Assembly (NCBI GenBank): GCA_014529385.2
Contig: CM043967.1
Location: forward strand, 6,093,001 to 6,153,000
Origin: Adiantum capillus-veneris
Taxonomy: Eukaryota > Streptophyta > Polypodiopsida > Polypodiales > Pteridaceae
DNA: 60,000 nt
Reading direction: 5' to 3'
The position numbers and the translations under genes were made by a program. Shown one piece after another: positions 32,481-43,668 of this stretch. The notes beneath the pieces were generated by a model. That model was not told the origin of the DNA. It worked only from the letters and a program-made list of their open reading frames with translations, and searched no databases. Numbering within the stretch: position 1 is the first letter of the stretch; the number at the start of each line of letters is the position of its first letter.

Positions 32481-33394
32481 AAATTATAGGATAATTTTTC
32501 TAGATTAATAACTGTCTAATGCATCTCTGATAAATAATTCAACTTAATATAATCCTAATTAATATTTTTACCATTAATTCATGGTTAATTTGGCTAATTT
32601 CCGCCTTAATATGATAGGATAAATAATCAGCTTAGTATTACTAAGCTTAATTATAATAATCAGCAGAGATTAATTAATTTAAAGAGGTTTAAGGAGCATG
32701 CATAGGCCCAATCATTGATTTATTGGCAATTTATCTTAATCTAACGTTGCTAATTAAGAAGGATTAGGTTAATTACCGTTAGGGTTAATCAATTAGAGAT
32801 TAAACTCTAATGATTTCTGCGTAGTGTTCTCTCTAGATGAGAGAGAGAGAGTAACAAGGCACCGAGTCTGTGTAAAATTTGAAGCTAGGGGTCCTATTTA
32901 TAGTTTTCTGGCACTCTTAAGCTCTCACAGGCTTAAAAAAGCAGTTGCTTGTAGTTCAAGCAGCCCCCTACAGGTCAAAAAACGACCCCTACTACTAAAT
33001 GAGTCCCTGGCAAGTCAGTGATGACCCTCCCAATACCTGCCAGCTTTTAAAATATCAATTATGCTATATTTTGACCTGTTTTTGCTTAATTGGTAAATAT
33101 CTTGTAAATATCTAGGAGGACTTTAATAAAGTCTATGCTTAAATGATTACTGCAACCCTTCAATTTTACCTTTTTTACTCAATTCACAGTGTAAACTTCC
33201 AGAGGTCATAACTATGTCAGTTTTTATCGGAATTCAATTCTAAAAATTTCTCGCCCGGGGTTTGCTGTGCTTAAGATTCCAAAAATACCAATATTTGCCA
33301 TGGTCGGACAATTCTACATTGCTTTTTCAATAATCATATCAGTTTGATTAAGCTTTATACAACCTTTAAGGTTTCAGAAACTGGAAACCTTACA

Positions 33395-34348
33395 CAAAGT
33401 CAGTTTATTGGAGTGGTTTCGAGAGGTGATTACGCTGGAAGAAGCTGGTGCAAGGTTGAAGGCGGTACGCCAAGATGTAAGTAAGGATTCCTCTATTTTC
33501 ATTGAGCAGTTTGAAGCTTGTTGGAAGTAGTTAGAGATTGCTACTGGGGTCAAAAGCAATCAATACTTGAAGTTGTCAAAGTTGTTAGAGTGCTTGCATC
33601 CAACGATTAGAGAAAAGGTGGAAGACGGTGCGGATACATATGAAGACATGGTCTATCTGGAAAAGATAAAGAGCAGAAAGGTAAAGCAGAAGCTGGAGCT
33701 AGGCATGCTAAAGCCAGCAGATTATAGGCCTATTGCGGAGGTAGCAAAGTGCCCTTTGGTCCGACCAAAGGTGATTCAATTGTTCAAAGTGCAAAGCCTG
33801 TTGAGGTAAGGCCTACTATTGGTTATGTTCCTTGGAGGTTTCCAGTTTGTGATGTGCATGTGCCGAGGGTGCACGAGCTTATTAACGAAGCAAAGATCGA
33901 TATTGGAGTAAACCAAAAGGAAAAAGCGGTAGCAAATGTGGAGGTTCCGATGTGCATTGAAGAGATAAAGCCTGTTCTTGTGGAAAGTTTGCATGAAAAG
34001 AAAGCAGAATGCAATCGAGTTGTAGATACCAAGGGTTGAGAACCTGATGAAGAAAGAGAGCAAAGTCATGAAGATGGTCAAGCTTTTGTGGAGCAACAAG
34101 CAGATATAGATGCAGATACGGAGTCAGTATATGATGACGTTGATGATGAAGATACAAGCTTGTGTAGCTGGGAGACAAGCGAGGAGAAAAGAGCGGATGG
34201 GTCCACATCCTATGACAAGGAGATGGAGTCTGATGAACCTGAGCTGGTAAAGGTAAATTTTCCCTCTTATAGTTTTGATGATATGGTAGTAGCCCATGTG
34301 CAAGAAGAGCAGGGAACAGAGCAAGCTGACACTGCCATACATAAGTGA
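33395..34348 (+). pseudogene. Y gag copy 3, 3' part, and unique downstream gag region
   Basis: Resumes copy 3 (WFREVITLEEAGARLKAV...) with a TAG at about 33529, runs to LLR at 33809, and then leaves the repeated unit at 33850 for unique sequence: PTIGYVPWRFPVCDVHV and a Lys/Glu-rich stretch, TGA at 34037, then an acidic segment (YDDVDDEDTSLCSWETSEE) ending TAA at 34348. The unique part shows what followed gag before triplication. No pol is present, so Y is either a non-autonomous element or a deleted one. Confidence 0.65.
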
Positions 34349-34605
34349 TAATACCTCCCAAAAATATTTGTTCTCAGCCCTTTTTTGTTGCACTTATCAT
34401 GAGGTTACTGGGTACACCTTAAACCCAAGGTTTGGCAATGAACCAAAAACTCCACTCATTGGTAGCTAATTTTGAGCTGCACCCTCTCTATTCAACGGGG
34501 GGTTTACTATCATAGCACCAGGTTATGGATACACCAGAAATACTTGGTTGTGAGAGAACCTAAAACTCACGGTTGTCGAGTATACCCAAAAACTTGAGGT
34601 ATCAT

Positions 34606-34813
34606 GAGGCTTGAGGGGGGCATTGTTGGGTATGCAAGCCCAATTGTGGAGATGTCTAGTGTGTCAAGTGTCTAGCCTGTAGGAATACCATCATAAAGCA
34701 TGCAAGGAAAGGTCTGTTAAAGGTTAAGTCTTTTTGCATGGCTACCTTTGATTTGTATAATGTAAGCTTTTCACAAAAGGAATACAATCAATCATGAACC
34801 ACATTGTTTAGCA
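34606..34813 (+). mobile_element. Y polypurine tract and 3' LTR (partial or short)
   Basis: GAGGCTTGAGGGGGGCA at 34606-34622 is followed by TGTTGGGTATGCAAGCCC at 34624, a typical tract-LTR junction. The sequence to TTTAGCA at 34813 could be a 190-bp LTR, but it ends at the transposase-like gene, so truncation is equally possible. 34350-34605 holds no gene. Confidence 0.5.
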
Positions 34814-35972
34814 TTTTCCAAAACTCTGTCTGGGCATATTTGGTTCAACTGTGAATTCACACGATGCAATGGTCAGTAGATCTCGGAAAAATGGGTCATA
34901 AACGTGTGCAGACATTGTAGGCCAGCCCTGCACTCGGTGAACGTGATCAAAATGTACCCACATCTGCTCCAAATTTCCACCAGGTCGCATCCTATTAACC
35001 AAATCAACTCCACTCCCTGGTCCCTTAATGGACATTTTGAATACATGAGGTTGTTACCTATCTCTTAGTTGACCTGGATACAAAACACTTTGAATAAATG
35101 GATACCCTACATCTAGTCTTGAGATCTAATACTGCTTCCAAGCCTTTAGAACTGATGTTTCTTGACTGCTTTGCCTTTTCTAGACATCTTTCAACTCTTC
35201 TTTTGTTAGATAATGGAGTTATTGAGTCTAAGAACTCAGCAAATTCACCATCCCCCAGAGCATTGAGATCATCAACGCTCTCACCAACCAACCTATCCAA
35301 TATAACATCTTGAGTAGTGGTCCGCTCCAAATGCTTGGCGGTTGTGAAGGGGTCCTTCTTGGCACTCTCTTCCAATATGCAATCTATTTGTAATTCAACT
35401 GTTCTACTCCTTCCTTCTGCACATGGATGTCTATGTTCTCCTAGATGAATGGCACATCTAGTAGTTTTGTCTTTATTTCTAGCCAAGCAATAGTAAATAA
35501 CAGCAGGGCACGTAGCAAGACATTCTGGCATTTGACCACAGTGAAAGCATGTCAAACTGCCATTCTCCTTTTCTAGCAAACCTTTTGTACCACAACGAAT
35601 CAGACGTCCACGCCATTGGACCTCGTTCTGCATATTGGAGCGCAAATAATACGGACATTCATTGTTGAGACACCTAAGATGTCCACAACATCTACTAAAT
35701 CTTACAACCCCATTAAAAAAATCACTGCTACATGTCACATACTCTGTCCACACATGACTAGCATGCTTTTGCTCCATTCCAATCATTCCTGAACCTTTCT
35801 TTGAAGGAGGCAATTCATATGCAACATAGCCATCGTAATAAATAGGAAGCTCATGCACACTAATGACCTCTTTGACCTGTTGCAGTGCAACATAAATATT
35901 TCTTTGTAGGGGCATTTTTTGAATAATAGATATGACACTTGTGTGAATTGGAGAAACCTGTTCACCGTCCAA
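34808..35972 (-). pseudogene. Transposase-like gene with WRKY/GCM-like zinc finger
   Basis: A 304-codon frame from ATG at 35972 to 35058, continued after a short break by 35035-34808. Residues 95-190 contain CCGHLRCLNNECPYY, CFHCGQ, then CAIHLGEHRHP. The paired cysteines and terminal G-x-H-x-H-P resemble the WRKY/GCM1/FLYWCH zinc finger found at the N-terminus of many transposases. The downstream piece (MWVHFDHVHRVQGWPTMSAHVYDPFFRDLLTIASCEF) resembles the start of a catalytic core with an HVYDP...TIA block that I recall from transposon proteins of plants and invertebrates. The core is truncated, so the gene is inactive as a transposase. The exact family is uncertain (inference). Confidence 0.5.
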
Positions 35973-35984
35973 GTCAACATAGGA

Positions 35985-36075
35985 ATACTATAGGAATACT
36001 AGTGCCCGATTAAATAAATGGTCTCGATTTTGAATAAATACCATAGGAATACTAGTGCACGATTAAATAAATGGT
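35985..36075 (+). repeat. Short direct repeat upstream of the transposase-like gene
   Basis: ATAGGAATACTAGTGC(C/A)CGATTAAATAAATGGTCT occurs twice, about 52 bp apart. It may be a small tandem duplication or insertion scar. Confidence 0.6.
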
Positions 36076-36643
36076 CTATAAATACTTCAAAGCTTTTGAT
36101 TTATAATTTTTTACCAACAAATAATGAGAAAAGGATGGTCAGTTAAATGTGACGTTTCAAAATCAAACGTTTCTGGTAAATGATGAAATGTGACGTTTTC
36201 AGGTATGTTTCGGAATCAAAAATATATTTCGTTGTCAGTCACATTAAACAAATATGTATAATAAACTTCATTGTCCGTGTGGGCTCGACGGCCAAATCAT
36301 CATCGCCACTCGTGACCTCATAAAGATTTTTCAAATTTAATAAACAAAGTATTTTTAAAAATCCTTTTGAAATAGCTATTAACAAACCTAGTATTTTTAA
36401 AACAAGGAAAACAAGCTTTGCCTAAAAACTTGACGATTAAAGTGAAGTTCAAGCTGTTCAATCACAGAAGAAACCTGAAAACACAGACAAAGAATTTGCC
36501 ATGCCTCGCAAACCATCAACTTGTGGAGATTCTTCACAAAGGTACACGAGTCCGCCCTCTCTGCACAGTTCAAATTTTTCTCCGGTCAGAAGGGGGAAGC
36601 ACATTCATGAGGGCAGGGGCTTTTGCAAAATAATCTTATATTA

Positions 36644-36855
36644 AGCAATGTGCTCGTGGAAATGTATGCCAAGTGCGGTCATGTTACAAAGGCGCGGCGG
36701 GTGCTTGAAGAGCTCCCTTTTTGAAATGTTGTCTCTCGGAGTGTATTGATTGCAAGGTACACTCAAGAAGGTGAAGCTGAGGAAGCACTAAATTGCCTTG
36801 AACAGATGCAGCATAAGGGTATCCTTCGAGACATAGTAATTGAAGCAAGTCCAAG
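36644..36855 (+). pseudogene. PPR-repeat protein relic
   Basis: VLVEMYAKCGHVTKARRVLEEL, then after a TGA (expected Arg) NVVSRSVLIARYTQ and GEAEEALNCLEQMQHKG follow the PLS-type pentatricopeptide pattern (MYAKCG, AR.VF, LI.GY.Q.G, EAL..F..M). A weaker upstream part (GKHIHEGRGF) lies at about 36590 in another frame. PPR proteins bind organellar RNA and form very large families in plants. This is a fragment of about two repeats with stops and indels. Confidence 0.8.
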
Positions 36856-36995
36856 GTTTCCATATCAGCTGCAAATATCCATGTCATGGGCTCCTTAGCA
36901 CCTCATCAAGCAGGCAAGAGTCCTAATGTTTTTGGCAACTCCTCATTACTTTCTTGGTTAGAATTGCTATGTATACCACTCGATTCTCTGCTTAA

Positions 36996-38332
36996 CACTA
37001 GAATGGTAACCTAACAGGACATAAAAGTGTCCTTTCAGGGTTTTGGGAAAAAATTCCAAAACCATAGTAGATCCACTCATTTTGAAAAATCCTTTCATGA
37101 GCTTTTAGTTCAATAACTATTACATACGGAAAAAATGAGAAACTTGTAATTTTTCTCATCCCTTGGTCACTACAAGCCTCCAAAGTTGATGGACCGGTGC
37201 ATTTTGCCCAAAACAGCAATTTCTTACAGTTGATTGCATATAAATAAGAGAGGGGATTTTTGTAGGACATGAGATAAAATGCCCCGTTAACTTCAATGGG
37301 TTGGTGACCTAAAAATATGGTTGCTTTTACCTCACTAATTTTTTTTTGGGCAAAAAAAATAGGTACAAAAAAGTTGCACTTTTGTCATTCTGCGGACCTA
37401 TCATCAAAGTTTCTATAGTCATGCTCAATACAGATACTATATAAAACTTGGTTCCCTTTGGGCCTTTGGATTCAAAAGGAGCCATGGAGCATGTCAAAAG
37501 GATAATGGATCTCTTACAAAAACTGGAACCTTGGGGGCAATGATAAAGTGCTAAATACAGCAAACATGAAAAAACTGGGTTTAGCATTATGACCTCTAGA
37601 AACCCATAGAAACTACTCAATATCTATCCAAGTTTGTAGTCTATGATTAGATATGGTTACTACCTACAAAATACACACAATTGGTCTAAGAAACTAGCAA
37701 TATTGAGAAAGTTATACTTGCTACTCTAAAATGTATCGTATTCTTCAGCAATAAAAAAGCTCAACCATCATCATATACTATGCTATATAGCATATTAGGT
37801 CCCCCAAAACTCAAGGAAGATTAGCTTTATGTTATACATTACACTTACACAATCAAAATTGAATTTGGATATCAAGAAAGCCACCAAAAAAATCATAAAA
37901 GTGTTAATTTTAGCCAAAAAACAGGATTATGCAATTCTTATAAAGTGGTCATAACTTTCAATTTTAACACTTAGCTCTCCCTACAAGCATCAAAACATGT
38001 TGAGAACTATGAAGGCCTAACCTCTAGCCATCTAAACCTCACAAACAAGAAGTTTAGAGTGGTATAGTTGCTAAAAATTGAAAAAAAGCCAAAAACAGCA
38101 CCCATTTTTTCACACAGTTTAGGTTCAAAAATGTTGTGCAAGAGTAAGGTTAATGGTGAGATCGATACTCCAAAAAAAATGCTAAGTTTTTTTCATCTCA
38201 TAAGGCAACTTTGTGGATATATAGCACCTACAAATTCATTTTCATACTCTTTAAATAATTCAAGCAAAATGGTCACTTAACAGGACACAGAAGTGTCCAA
38301 GGACATAAAAGTGTCCTGCTACCATTCTAGTG
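36996..38332. mobile_element. piggyBac-like non-autonomous element, 1337 bp
   Basis: Perfect 13-bp terminal inverted repeats CACTAGAATGGTA, flanked by TTAA on both sides (36992-36995 and 38333-38336). Subterminal GGACATAAAAGTGTCC-type palindromes lie at about 37018 and again, as a pair, at 38282-38316. TTAA target duplication and the CMCTAGAA-type terminus are hallmarks of the piggyBac superfamily. The interior is AT-rich and has no transposase; open frames at 36998-37270 and 37327-37620 on the minus strand are not convincing. Confidence 0.8.
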
Positions 38333-38343
38333 TTAACATCCTT

Positions 38344-38643
38344 TTGAAGGATAGGCGGAGGCTGAGGTTCCTTAGTGGATAAGATGAGCAGGCTTCTGGG
38401 TCAAGAGAAGGAGCAGTGTTGAGGACTATGTTGCCTCTAGATATGGGGATGTCTATGCTGATGCAGTGAGTGAATGATCCCAAGCAAGATATCGATGATG
38501 AATGTGAGCATGATGTGTCTTTAATGGAAGAGATTGAATGGGCTAGTGCAAGTCTTTGTCTGAGATACAAAGAGCTGAGAGCAAGTGTTGACATGTCCGA
38601 TTGTAAATATTGGTTAAATTGCTTTTTAGATAACTTAAAAGCA
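38344..38643 (+). CDS. Possible upstream exon, unrecognised
   Basis: An open stretch of ordinary composition: an acidic part (NDPKQDIDDECEHDVSLMEE) followed by SLCLRYKELRASVDMS and CKYWLNCFLDNLKA, with two stops before 38470. It lies upstream of the ParB-like/methyltransferase gene in the same orientation and may be one of its 5' exons, but no splice pair with the right phase could be fixed. Confidence 0.25.
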
Positions 38644-38884
38644 TGTATAATGAGGCAACCAAAATTGTGGAAAAACAATTTGCGTTAACGCAGATTGTTT
38701 TTCCACAGTTTTGGATGCCTTTTTCAATTCAATAGGTAGTGTACTTAACACATACCATGCCATACTTTTGTCACACATAGTTCTACATGCTTTGATTAAA
38801 TATGGCAACCAAAACTGTGGAAAAACAGTCCGCGTTAACGCGGACTGTTTTTCCACAGTTTTGGTTGCCTCATTATACAAGCTT
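38641..38884. repeat. Pair of 66-bp palindromes in a larger inverted repeat
   Basis: Palindrome 2 at 38804-38869 is perfect over 66 bp (arm GGCAACCAAAACTGTGG..., centre GCGTTAACGC). Palindrome 1 at 38654-38719 is the same sequence with three arm mismatches. They start 150 bp apart. The outer flanks TGTATAATGAGG and CCTCATTATACA are also inverted, so the whole 244 bp folds on two levels. This looks like a foldback/MITE with self-palindromic termini. Target duplication unclear. Confidence 0.85.
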
Positions 38885-38989
38885 TGAATTGACACCGAGA
38901 AGGTGGTTAAATTAGGCAATTGGTAGAAAAAATTCAATACTTATATTATTGTTGAGTAAATGTTAATAGTTTTTTCTTTGTCCTTGAAG

Positions 38990-41900
38990 CTCATCCCTGA
39001 GAGGTTCTTCACGCAAAAGAGGGAGACAAACAAAGATGCCGTCTATTGTTGAATGCAGCGATCAAGTTGTTGCTACAGATTTGGAGGACGATAATGATGT
39101 TACCCAAAGTGAACAGCTTGATATTGGGTCGGTCCATGAGACTGACAATGCACACGGTGCAGAAGAGGCATGCATCGAAATTGTTCCTTTTGTAGTGTAG
39201 GCTGAGGTTGTGGGTGAGATGGATGTCGGAGATGAAAATCGACTCCACATGCAAAGAGGAGAAGATATATTACAAAAAACCAGAATTCTAAGTTGCTTTG
39301 AATGTCTGCCCATCCCTCTCTGCAGACTAATTCCATATGCTAGAGTGCGAGGACTAAGGGATGATGTTAGTGGACTCAAAGCTGCGTTTGCAAAAGAAGG
39401 ATACATGCAAGAAAAGGGAGCATTTATTGTGTCTCTTTGGACATGCAAGCAAGAAGATACCTTTGTGTCTGGTAAGCATAATTCTAGTTTGTTCTTGCTT
39501 GATTTCGCTTGATGTATTTATGCTAGCTGGTTAGTCTTATATATGCTTTTCTTAGGATGGTTTGTATGCTCTAAATTTATAGATGCCATTAAAGATTCTT
39601 GGGATCCAATTTGGATGGAGGTAAATGAAGATTTTGAAAAATAAATAGCGTCATGAAATGAGCTTCATATCCTGTCAAAAAGGATGTTCTACGTTTGAGA
39701 GGGCAACCACAAGACCGTAGCTTGGGGAGCGGCAATTAAAGAAAAGTTCTCTTTGGTAAGAGAGAAGCATTGCAGGGTCCTATGTACTATTATTGATCCC
39801 ACCAAGGTATTAGAGATTGCATTGTTGGCTGGGCTACAAAGAATGAATTTGTAAGTTTCGTTTTTCATTTTTGAAATCTTGTTGAGTCTTGCCATGCAAG
39901 GGAACTTTTGCAGAAAAATGTTTCATGTTTGACTGTTAGCATGAATACACACGCACTTGTGGCTTCCCATTTGCGAGATGAGCTGGTTAATTGCTCAAAC
40001 ATATGTGGTGCGGATCACGAAGAATATCTAAAGTGTTTATTGGAAAAAGATCAAAAAGTAATTGCATTGATTAGGAAGAAATATTCGAAAGGAGCTAAGC
40101 CTTGGTATCCTTTGACGAGGCGATATTTGGGAAAATTACTTTATGATGTATGTCTTGTGAATATTTCATTTTAATTATTTTACTTGTTTTATAAGAGGGT
40201 TCATTTGCTAAGAGGCATATTATGACAGGTTCAAATCTCTAAAGAAATTCATATGCGTATGGATCAAGCACAACAAAGGTTGCCTACAAACGATCTAGTT
40301 AAAGAAGAGGAGAAAATTGTCAATGATCTTGCTCTCAAGTATGGTGATCGAGTAGGGAAGGTAAGTTAAACATGAACACTTTTAAATGTTTATGATTGGT
40401 TAACAAGATTTCAAATTTTACATATTTTGTGTCTCTTTTAATTTAGATGTTGAACATTGTGGATCCTCGACTTGGAGAGGATTGGTTGGCCCGTGTGTGG
40501 GCTCTTAGATGGGGCACCGATAGTTGGGCCACATTGGAGAAGCTCAACCTAATAGCTCTCCAAGACGCTCCTGTTGAGAGCAAGATCTTGTGGGTTTCTT
40601 TGTTGGAATCAGATAAGATCACAAGAGCTGCTCATGGGCTTAAGCGTGGAGATTTGTTCTTTCGCTTGTGAGTTTAGCTATCATTGTGTTAGTTTATGCG
40701 CTTGTTGTCTAAAAAAGTTGATAATGATGTACAATGTTGGTATTTTTCTAGTTGGATTCGTAGAGAGGGATTACTACAATGTATTTTTGGGAGGGCTAGC
40801 ACTCTTCTTTTAGATTTTGTTGATATGCTCGATGGCGTCAGTGTGCCTCCTGAATGTACACTCTCCATGTAATTTGAAGAATTAAAGCTTGAGGCTAGAG
40901 CTCACCTCTTTCCTGTTGAGACTAAGTTTGGAGCCAAGACCAAGGATGCAGAGTTGTTGGCATCAAAGAAGGAAGATGTGATTCCAATGGAGGGGTAGGA
41001 GGCCTCTCTATCGGTGAGAACGATAACTTTAATTATATCACTAGTTGGTGATTAAAAACTTTGACTTATTGAGAGCCTTTGTTTGTAGGTATTTTTGTCA
41101 CTTGAAATCTATGGGACATATTGTCACGATCCCTATGATGGACAAACAATGGACAAACATAGCTCTGAGTGATGGTTGTATGTATCCCAAATCAATGCAA
41201 CATTTGTCGGAGTGGGATTTGGGTCATTGTCCATGGTGGGTGGATATGGTCCAAGGGCATATCCTTGCTAGAGAGAGGGAGCTTCATGATGAAATGAAGA
41301 AGCAAAAAATTACAACCACAAAGACAATGGATCCTCCAATGATAAAAGAACATCTAACTACAGGTATGAGTACTTTATGGGTTTCCTTAAGAAGTATTGA
41401 TGCTTTAGTGGTCAATGTAATTTTGAATTCTTGATTTAAAATTAGTAGGTGGTACTAAGGACAAGGGAAAACAAGCTGCAGATGTGTATACAGATGTGGA
41501 TGTTAGGGAAGAGTCATTAATCTCACGTGGTTATATTCTTGAACTCTTGATTTCTTGAGGTCGTGTAGTTTACATTGCATATTTTCACACTTGGGAATCA
41601 ATGCAGGTGTTGGTGGCGCTCTTACAGTGAGAAAGGTTCTCTCTTTTGTGCATGCCTCAAACTTTCCTATTGGGGTCTTTGGATCTTCCAAAGATGTCAG
41701 ATGTATGGTAGTGGTTGGAGACTATATTGCTATTGCCAGTGACTTTCGTGCAGGGCTGCAAAACCCAGTTTGGAATTTCGTTCATGATCACATGCTCAAA
41801 GCTCGAGAAGATGGTGTACAATATACCCGAGTGGGCAAGAAAGTGGCTTGGGCAGTTGATTTCATATTTTTGGATTTTCCATTCGGTGGTTTGCATCATG

Positions 41901-42750
41901 CATCCACAACGACGCCATCTTGGGATGTCTGCACAGAGGATCATGTCCGTGGTGGAGTTCATCTCTCATTCCCTACTCTGCCTGATTCGGGTTGGGTGTT
42001 GATCATGACATCATGTGTTGGTGAGTCTCTAACTTCACTTGTCTAGTTTTTCATGCCTGGTAATAATTGTATCTCATCTTCTCTGTAGGGGATAGCATTT
42101 GGTGGGTAGAGCGTTTTTGTAGGGCATCCGACTTGCTTATTCATAGGCGGATTGTGCTCCTTCAACATGACGCATATGGTTTTGTTCGTAGCTATGGGGA
42201 ACATATCGAGGTAATTTATAAAAACTATGAAATCGTGCTACTCATGAATTTGATAGTTTGTTTATCTCTTTTTTTGTTTCTTTTTGGTTTGCAGTGCGAC
42301 ATATCTATGCTTTTCTTAATTCACAGACGAGGGATGCAACCTCCTTGTTATCTTGCAGAGAGTACTTCACTATTTCGCTCTCTTAGTATGAGTCCTACGG
42401 ATTCGACGATGAGACATTATTTGCCTGCAACCTCGAGAGCCCTTGCTACTATAGGAGAGCCACTACGTGGAGGCCTTCAGATGAGTCATGCATTGTTAGC
42501 ATGCTTTGTGGAGATGCTATGCAGACGTGGTGGTATCTGTTTGGAGTTCGGGTGTGGGACAACACTCGTCCTTGCAGCTTGCCTTGTTACTGGGCGTGCA
42601 TGTGCTTCCATTGATAGTGATGAGGGCTTGATATTGACGTATGTGCAGACATTATTGCTTCCACGTGAGCGGAGTGCTGATGCCACCACATCTGTAGATG
42701 TGGAAGATGAGGGTGACAGACCTGGTGGGAACCCGTATGATGACTTGTGA
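38990..42750 (+). pseudogene. Spliced ParB-like domain + DNA N6/N4-type methyltransferase gene
   Basis: Exons joined by GT-AG sites, phase-consistent over the first seven: 38990-39471, 39556-39620, 39702-39850, 39901-40147, 40229-40360, 40447-40667, 40752-41013; then 41089-41363, about 41449-41515, 41607-42020, 42089-42210 and 42295-42750. N-terminal ParB-like part: LPIPLCRLIPYARVRGLRDD, then GLKAAFAKEGYM, then EGNHKTVAWGAA. C-terminal beta-class (permuted) methyltransferase: motif IV AVDFIFLDFPFGG (DPPY position), then motif I CLEFGCGTTLVLAACLVTGR in the last exon. This domain pair is known from bacterial and phage DNA methylases. In-frame TAG 39198, TAA 40870, TAG 40996 (each Gln with C to T) and a frameshift in exon 41089-41363 suggest a young pseudogene. 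ATG 39036 or 39210 could start it. Confidence 0.6.
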
Positions 42751-43668
42751 GGCTCCCACCCTCTCATTGACATTTTATTACATTTTGTTATGTTGGACTT
42801 TGCTTGTTGTCAAGATTTCGGATATTGTCTAGTGTGGCAATGGTTTTTTATGTTGCGTGTTTCGCTATGTATGTTGTTGGGTCAATAATCTAGTTCTCTT
42901 GTTTCATTGAAGTATTTTGCTAGTATATATAGAGGAGACCGCAAGGAGAATGGCCTCGGACAAGTGCTATGACTACAATATCCAAAATGAGCGACAGAGA
43001 CGTAATTTGTTCATCAATGATGAGTGTGACTCATCATAGTGATATGGGTGAAACCCATGCAATCTCTTGATGGAACATTTTTGTTATCTTTTTTGGTGGG
43101 AGATATAATTGTTGAAATACAAAAATAGCAGGGTTTTTTATAATGAATGTTTAAGTACTTGTTTTGTTTCGTAGTAGCTTCACTCTTACTTGACCTTTGT
43201 TACCACTAAAACACGCCAAAAAACTCTTGAGAACAACCTCTCACATATCTCTACAAGGAACAACTCTCTCTCTCTCTCTCTCTCAAATATGCCATTAAAC
43301 GCTCTCTTAGCTACGTCAATGAATAATACATGATATATGTTATTATCACATAGACTCATGGATGTAGGATACATAGAATCCTTGTCAAAATACATCATTT
43401 GTGAGGCTATACCACCTTTTGTAGGGCTAGAGACATATGTAGATGCCCAACATATTACAAAATTTTGCTTTTCATATGTTAACCTTCACATTTCATATCT
43501 ATATTATCAAACTCGCTCGACTATGGTGTTGCTCGAAAATATTCGCTCGATGTATGGTAAGACTCGTTTTGGCTGATTTGGTACTCCAAACCTAGCTTTG
43601 AGCATACCAAAGTGATCAGCACCTCAAGAGGAGTCCGTGCTTTGCATTTGAAGCCATTTTGAGCAATT
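42751..43668. other. Interval downstream of the methyltransferase gene
   Basis: AT-rich 3' flank with a (TC)11 tract at 43263-43284. No gene is supported, and no E-type 5' LTR or primer site could be found here although element E2 begins before 43.67 kb. Confidence 0.5.

Larger units (their letters stand above)
28678..33394 (-). mobile_element. X2: 4.7-kb solo LTR with internal satellite, inserted in Y copy 3
   Basis: Reverse-oriented homologue of X1. On the minus strand it starts TGTAAGGTTTCC (33394) and ends GGGGACATTATA (28678, CA changed to TA). It is flanked by CAAAG on both sides (28673-28677 and 33395-33399). Homology to X1 covers both ends, the TATA region (CTATAAATAGG on the minus strand near 32895), the CT-rich leader and the short ORF. 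It is 2.8 kb longer because a satellite array lies between leader and ORF, where X1 has almost nothing. Confidence 0.85.

Noticed and set aside
17297-33394. X1 and X2 as DNA transposons
   Set aside because: Ends are TG...CA with 5-bp duplications and no inverted repeats beyond these, with promoter-like content; this fits solo LTRs better.
36998-37620. Minus-strand frames inside the piggyBac-like element
   Set aside because: Too short for a transposase, no DDD motif or Cys-rich tail; the element appears non-autonomous.
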